This document shows positions 55,701 through 61,700 of a stretch of 64,000 bases of DNA, piece after piece. This DNA is from Luidia sarsii (lineage: Eukaryota > Echinodermata > Asteroidea > Paxillosida > Luidiidae), in contig OX465110.1 of NCBI GenBank assembly GCA_949987565.1, positions 6,356,309 through 6,420,308 on the forward strand, read 5' to 3'. The translations under genes and the position numbers were made by a program. Positions within the stretch are counted from its first letter, which is position 1; every line of letters begins with the position of its first letter. The notes below the pieces were generated by a model, which saw only the letters and a program-made list of their open reading frames with translations, had not been told where the DNA came from and ran no database searches.

Positions 55701-58700
55701 CTGCTGCTGGTGGCGTTGACCGTGGTGATGATCGTGCGGGCGGTCGCGTTCTCCAGGACGGTTTCGGGCTTCCAGGGCGAGCCCCAGTCGGGCAAGGTGT
55801 TGACGTTGGTGGTGACCATGACTCTCACTTCCGTCTCGCTGTGGAGGTACGAGTCATCCGCCTTCACCTTGAGGGTGATTTCACCGGATTGCTGCAGGTG
55901 GGAAAAGAGCAGTTAAAACACCTTTTTCCATCTATATCATAGAATTTTTTTTTTTTTTTTTTATATATTTTTTTTGGGGGGGGAATTTCTGCCATTGATA
56001 CAGGTCCCACTAGGTTCATTTCACCCCTACTGCTAACCCCAGGATAACTTCAACCGTACCGCCAACTCCAGGGTAATTACAACTCAAATGCTAACCCGAC
56101 GTTAACTCCAAACCCCACCCTGAAAACACACGGTCCCCTGGGGACATTGGAGCCCCTATTTGAGGCTCCCTTCTCATGTGAAGAGGGGGAGGGGTGACTG
56201 AGGACGGTAACTCACGTCTGCCAATGAATCGGATGGGTAGATGCCGCCTGACTGGTCAATGCCGAAGCGAAAAGGACTTGGCTGGCTGGACAGGCTGTAG
56301 GTGATCCTGGAGTCCAAGTCCGCATCCTCAGCGGTCACGTTCAGGAACACGCCCAACAGAGTTGCATCTGGACTCACAAAAGCTGACAAACAGCAACAAA
56401 AAAAACAAAAAACAAAAAACCACGAGGGAGAGGGAGACCAGGGAAGAGAGATTAATGTCTGAGTCAATTGTAATCTGGGATGTGAGTGACCGACAAAAGG
56501 CCAATAAATTGTGCGACTGCAAGTGAGCGCTTACACGACGGAGAGATGCGAATGCGAGTGAGCGCTTACGCCACCGAGAGATTCACGGCAGGGGTGCAGG
56601 CTTCAGTTTTTAGGGTTTTAACAAATAAAAATGCCTTTGACCCCCCCCAACAAAATTAAATAAAAATAAAAATTAAATTTAAATAGATAAATAAATAAAA
56701 AAATAAAAAAAATAATAATAATAATAATACAAACAAAATTTAAAATCCCGTCATTTTCGGAAATCCAGAAATTCTGCGGGACTCTTACATCCCTCTATTG
56801 GGGAAGGCTCCCAACTCACCGAAGTACTCCTGCAGCAAGAACTTGGGCCGGATGTCGTTGACGTCAGTGATGGTGATGGTGATGCGGCAGAACCCCGTGT
56901 TGCCGCTGACCACCATGGGGTTGTCCTTGGCCGACACCACGATGTCCACTGTGGGGGCTGACTCCCGGTCCAGCTGGTCGCGAGTAGTGATGTCGCCCGT
57001 CACCTTGTCTATCTCAAAAGGGATGTTGGCCCCGGGGATGTTGTAGGTGATTTCCGCGTTGGTGCCCTTGTCCGCATCTGTTGCCGTCACCTTAATTTTG
57101 TTGGGGGAGAAAAAAAAAAAAAAAAAAAAAATTGACTGGATTTGAACAGAGTCCTGTGCCAAGCACTGCCATAGCTGCCAACCGATCTTTTAAAAAATTT
57201 TTTTTTCTATACTCACAGTAATATCATTGCAATTCAGTGTTTAACTGCAATGATGGACTGCAATAAATAAACAACCTTGAATTAATGAATGAATGAATTA
57301 AATTGGGAATACTTCTGCTAAAAAAGAGGAATCGCTGAGCAAACTACATAGGAATACATGTGTATTTCCAAGCCAAAAATCGGAATCTGTTGTCGAGAGC
57401 TTGTAAAAAGTGATAGATTTTTACCCAAAAATAGGAATGATTCCTCCAAAATAGGAATGGTTGGCAGCTATGCAATGGTGAGTTGACCGAGACCTCTCTG
57501 GCTTTTAACATACCGGAGCTATGACCACCTAAGCGATCCAGCCCTTAGATGGTGGCCTTCCCAATTTAGACACTAGTCCGAAGCATCTAACCACCAACTC
57601 CCGTATATCTGAAGGGATCACACTGCCCGTATTCATTCAGATGCAAAACATCAATTCCTTGTGAAACAGTTCAGCTACCCCACAGAGTGGAAGCAGCTTT
57701 GTAAGCTCTTCTTTCGAAGAAACACAGGTCTATCTCATTTTTGTTCAGCTTTTTGGGGCGCATCTTATCACAATGGCCGACAAAGATTTGCCTAAACTGG
57801 GATTTGAACCCGAGACCTCCAGTGCTAAGACCCAAAGGTATCGGGTTCAAATCCTACTCCGGTCAACATTTTTTTCCGATTGCGGGTGAAGGACCGACCT
57901 GCAGGACAAAGGTGTTCTCTGGGGAGTCCTCGGGGATGCTTGGGGTGTAGCTGGCGCAGTCCGGAAACTCGGGCGTGTTGTCGTTGATGTCGTTGACCTC
58001 GATGTTGACCTCGGCATGGGTGGTGAAGGTGCCGTCCGTGGCTGTCACATTGAAGCGGTAGCTGGCCTCGGGCAGGTTGCCGCTGCCCTGGCGCGATATG
58101 ACACCTTGGGAGAGGTGGGGGGGGGTAGAAAAAATTCAAATCCTCTTTGAAAACATATTTTTTTGATTGTAGTTCTCCTAATAATCAATGGTAGTTTTTT
58201 GCTTTGATTCCATTTCTGTTTAATGTTGTTAAGGGCCTGTTGTTAAGCGTCTTTGCAGACTGATTCTGGCGCTCCAGAAATATCCAGTATCATTATTATT
58301 AGTTAGATAGAGAGTAAGGCTTGCACTCACCACTCTGGGGATCAATCTGGAAGGTGGCGGACTGCTGCATGGCAAAGGTGATGGTGCTGTCGGGGTCGGC
58401 ATCACTGGCGTAGACGGTGCCCACCTTGTAGCCGTTGGGGGCGTCCTCGTCAATGAAGTACTGCATGCCGTCCGTGTTCAGGAAGACGGGGGCCTCGTCG
58501 TTGACGTTCTCCAGGTAGACCCAGAGGCTGGCCGTGTCCTGGCCGCCGGCCTGGTCGCGGACCGTGGCCATCAGCTGGTAGAAGGGCTGGCCGGTGTCGT
58601 AGTCCAGTCCGACGGCCGGGTACAGGTCGCCGGTGTCCGGGGTCAGTCGGAACTTGCCGGCGTCGGGGCCGCCCAGCGAGTAGGTCAGGACGTTGTTGGG

Positions 58701-61700
58701 GAAGTCGTCGCAGTCGATGGCAAACACTGAGATGGGGGGGGGGGAGCCACAGCATGAAAACGACAGCCAGTGAGACGGGTCAGGTTTTTCCCTTGGAGAG
58801 GCCTGCTACTGGTATCCTGGTAACTACCTAGTCCCAAGGGCCGAATTGTCGGCGGCTAAAACCGTCATCCCCATCCGGTTTCATGGAGAAATCCAGTGAG
58901 GAGGCTAGCTGGTTAAACCAGGTAGAGCTAGAACGAAAATCTAAGGGCTTTGGGCTCAGGAGAGCTCACGGCGGCCATCCAGCATCATTTTCTGTTTTAA
59001 GCTTGCTGGCTTGCTGCCTTGCATGACGGTCTCGGCTGATCACAGACTAAGCCCACCACAGACAACTGTGGTTGGCGGCAGGAAGGTGATCAGGCATTTC
59101 AAATTTTTGTTCCACAAAATCATCACTGAAGTGAGGTGTCTCCGGCCGCCCCCGTTAACGGGGACAAAAACGGTTTTTGAAATTAACTCGAAAATAAACT
59201 TGATAACTCGAAAATGCAATATGCTGCAGGCCTCAAACATACATACAATCAAAGCTTATTAAATGGCCTCTCCATCCATGTGTAAAGCAACATTTTGAGA
59301 AATTGACACTTAAGTACCTTTTTATGCAGAGTGGGTTACAAAATTCTAAATTTAAAAAATTCCTGGAAAAAAAAAGAAGTAAAATTTGGAAAATCTGGAG
59401 CACCCAAACTATTCACTCCAAGGAAGGAACCTTTCTCAAGGCCCAAAAAAGTAAAAGCCTAGGAGATGTCGGGCATGGGAACAAATGAACAAGCTTCGGG
59501 TGTAACAGCTTGTGTGGAAACCCATTGGTTGGTCTGTCCACGGTGCTGAATCTCGGGACGTGACCGAACGGTTTCAGGTGGCAACAATGGCGCACTTACC
59601 CGTGGCAATGGAGGTGTCTGTACTGACGTCCTCGCTGATGCCTCTGATGGTGAACGTGGCTTGCTGAAAGACGGGGCTGCAATCGTCGATGTCCACAACG
59701 TCCACATTCACCTGCAGCATTTTGAAACATTCAACGTTGCGGGCATTGGGATTCTGTTGAATTTCTTCATGAAGGGGGGGGGGGGGGTCGCACTAACTGC
59801 ATGCACAATTCTCTTCTTACTAGGTTTCCCTAGATTATGGGATAGTCTTCCATCTAATGTTAGAGAACAAGTCATTCTTTAGTGTTTCTCAACTTCATGA
59901 AGAGCTGGGAAATTATATTCTGTCTCCTGGCAAATCTAGATTTATTCTTACATTTGTATTAGGAGAGAGGGGAGAGGAGGGATGGGAGTGGAAGGCAGGG
60001 CAGGACAGGGCAGGACAGGGCAATACATGGCAGGGCAGGGCAGGACAGGGCAGGGCAGGGCAGAGCAGAGCAGGGTAGAGCAGGGCAGGGCAGAGCAGGG
60101 CAGGGCAGGGCAGGGCAGGGCAGGGCAGAGCAGAGCAGGGCAGAGCAGGGCAGGGCAGGGCAGGGCAGGGCAGGGCAGGGCAGGGCAGGGCAGGGCAGGA
60201 CAGGGCAGGACAGGGCAGGACAGGGCAGGACAGGGCAATACATGGCAGGGCAGGGCAGGGCAGAGCAGAGCAGGGTAGAGCAGGGCAGGGCAGGGCAAGG
60301 CATGGCATGGCAGGGCAGAGCAGAAGAGCAGAGCAGAGCAGAGCAGAGCAGGGCAGGGCAGGACATGACAGGGCATAGCAGAGCAGGGCAGGACAGGACA
60401 GGGCATGGCAGAACAGGGTAGGGCAGGGCAGGGCAGGGCAGGGCAGGGCAGGGCAGGGCAGGGCAGGGCAGGACAGGACAGGGCAGGACAGGGCAGGACA
60501 GGGCAGGACAGGCGAGGCGAGAGGTCCGGCAAACCTACCCTAGCGGTGACGGACATCCCGTTCGTAGAATCCTCCATGGCCTGAACCTCCAAGTGGTAGG
60601 CATCCAGGACCTCCCTGTCCACCTTCACCATCAGGGTGATGACCCCCGAGGTGGCGTCGATGGTGTGACTGGGGACGCGCGGGTCGTTGCCCACCAGGCT
60701 GTAGGTGACGGCCAGGTTGTTGAATGAGAAGGCCTGCACCTCAATGACTCTGGACGGAGGAGAAAACAGGCCCGAGGGGGGGGGGGCAAAAGGTCACACA
60801 CATATAATTGGTAGAGCACTCGTGCAAAAAAACCCAGTGGGATGGGGTTCGAATGCCATTCCAAAACTCAATTTGATATCCCACAAACACCCATACAATT
60901 GGTAGAGCACCCGTGCAATAAAACCCAGTGGGACAGGGTTCAAATCCCATTCCTCCAGTCGATGTGAGTGAAGGTAGCTCCTTACTCCCATAGGTGGGAT
61001 TTTACTCACTGCTGTCTGCCGTCCACCTCCTCGGTGACCGAGGCCTGGTAGACCTCCTGGGTGAACTGGGGCGGGTGGGTGCCGCCGAAGATGGTGACCT
61101 CGGCGCTGACCTCGCTGCTGTTGCCGTCCTGGGCGTAGACGCTCAGCACGTACTCCATGCCCTCCTCGTAGGTCTGGCCGAAGGTGGTCTGAATCCAGCC
61201 GCTGTCCTCGTCCACCGTGAACTTGCCGCTGCCACCTGCAGTCCAAAAGAAAAAAAAACACAATTATTGGCTTCAAAACCCACAAACAAAATCGCTTTTA
61301 TTGTGTCCATTTACACACAAAAAAGTCGCGATCTAAAAAACAAATTGTGTTTATTTGGGACAGTGGAACAGGGATGTCAGTGACTGAAAAAGTCATTTCC
61401 TGAAAATTGCCAAAGGCCAATAAATTGTGCGACTGCGAGTGTTTATGCGAGAGATTCACAGCATGGGAGCAGGCGCCCTTCAGTTTTTAGGGTTTTAACA
61501 AGTGAAATTGAGCAGTTTCAGATACCAGTTTGACATAAAATAAAATTTTAACAAATTCTTAAAAAAATAAAAAAATTAAGAAATACAATTTTTGCTAAAC
61601 TGAACAAAAATCAAACCATTTCCGGAAATGCGGAAATTTTCGGAAGTCTTACATCCCCGGGTGGAAACTACCATTTAGCTGGCACTTTCTCAGAAATTCT

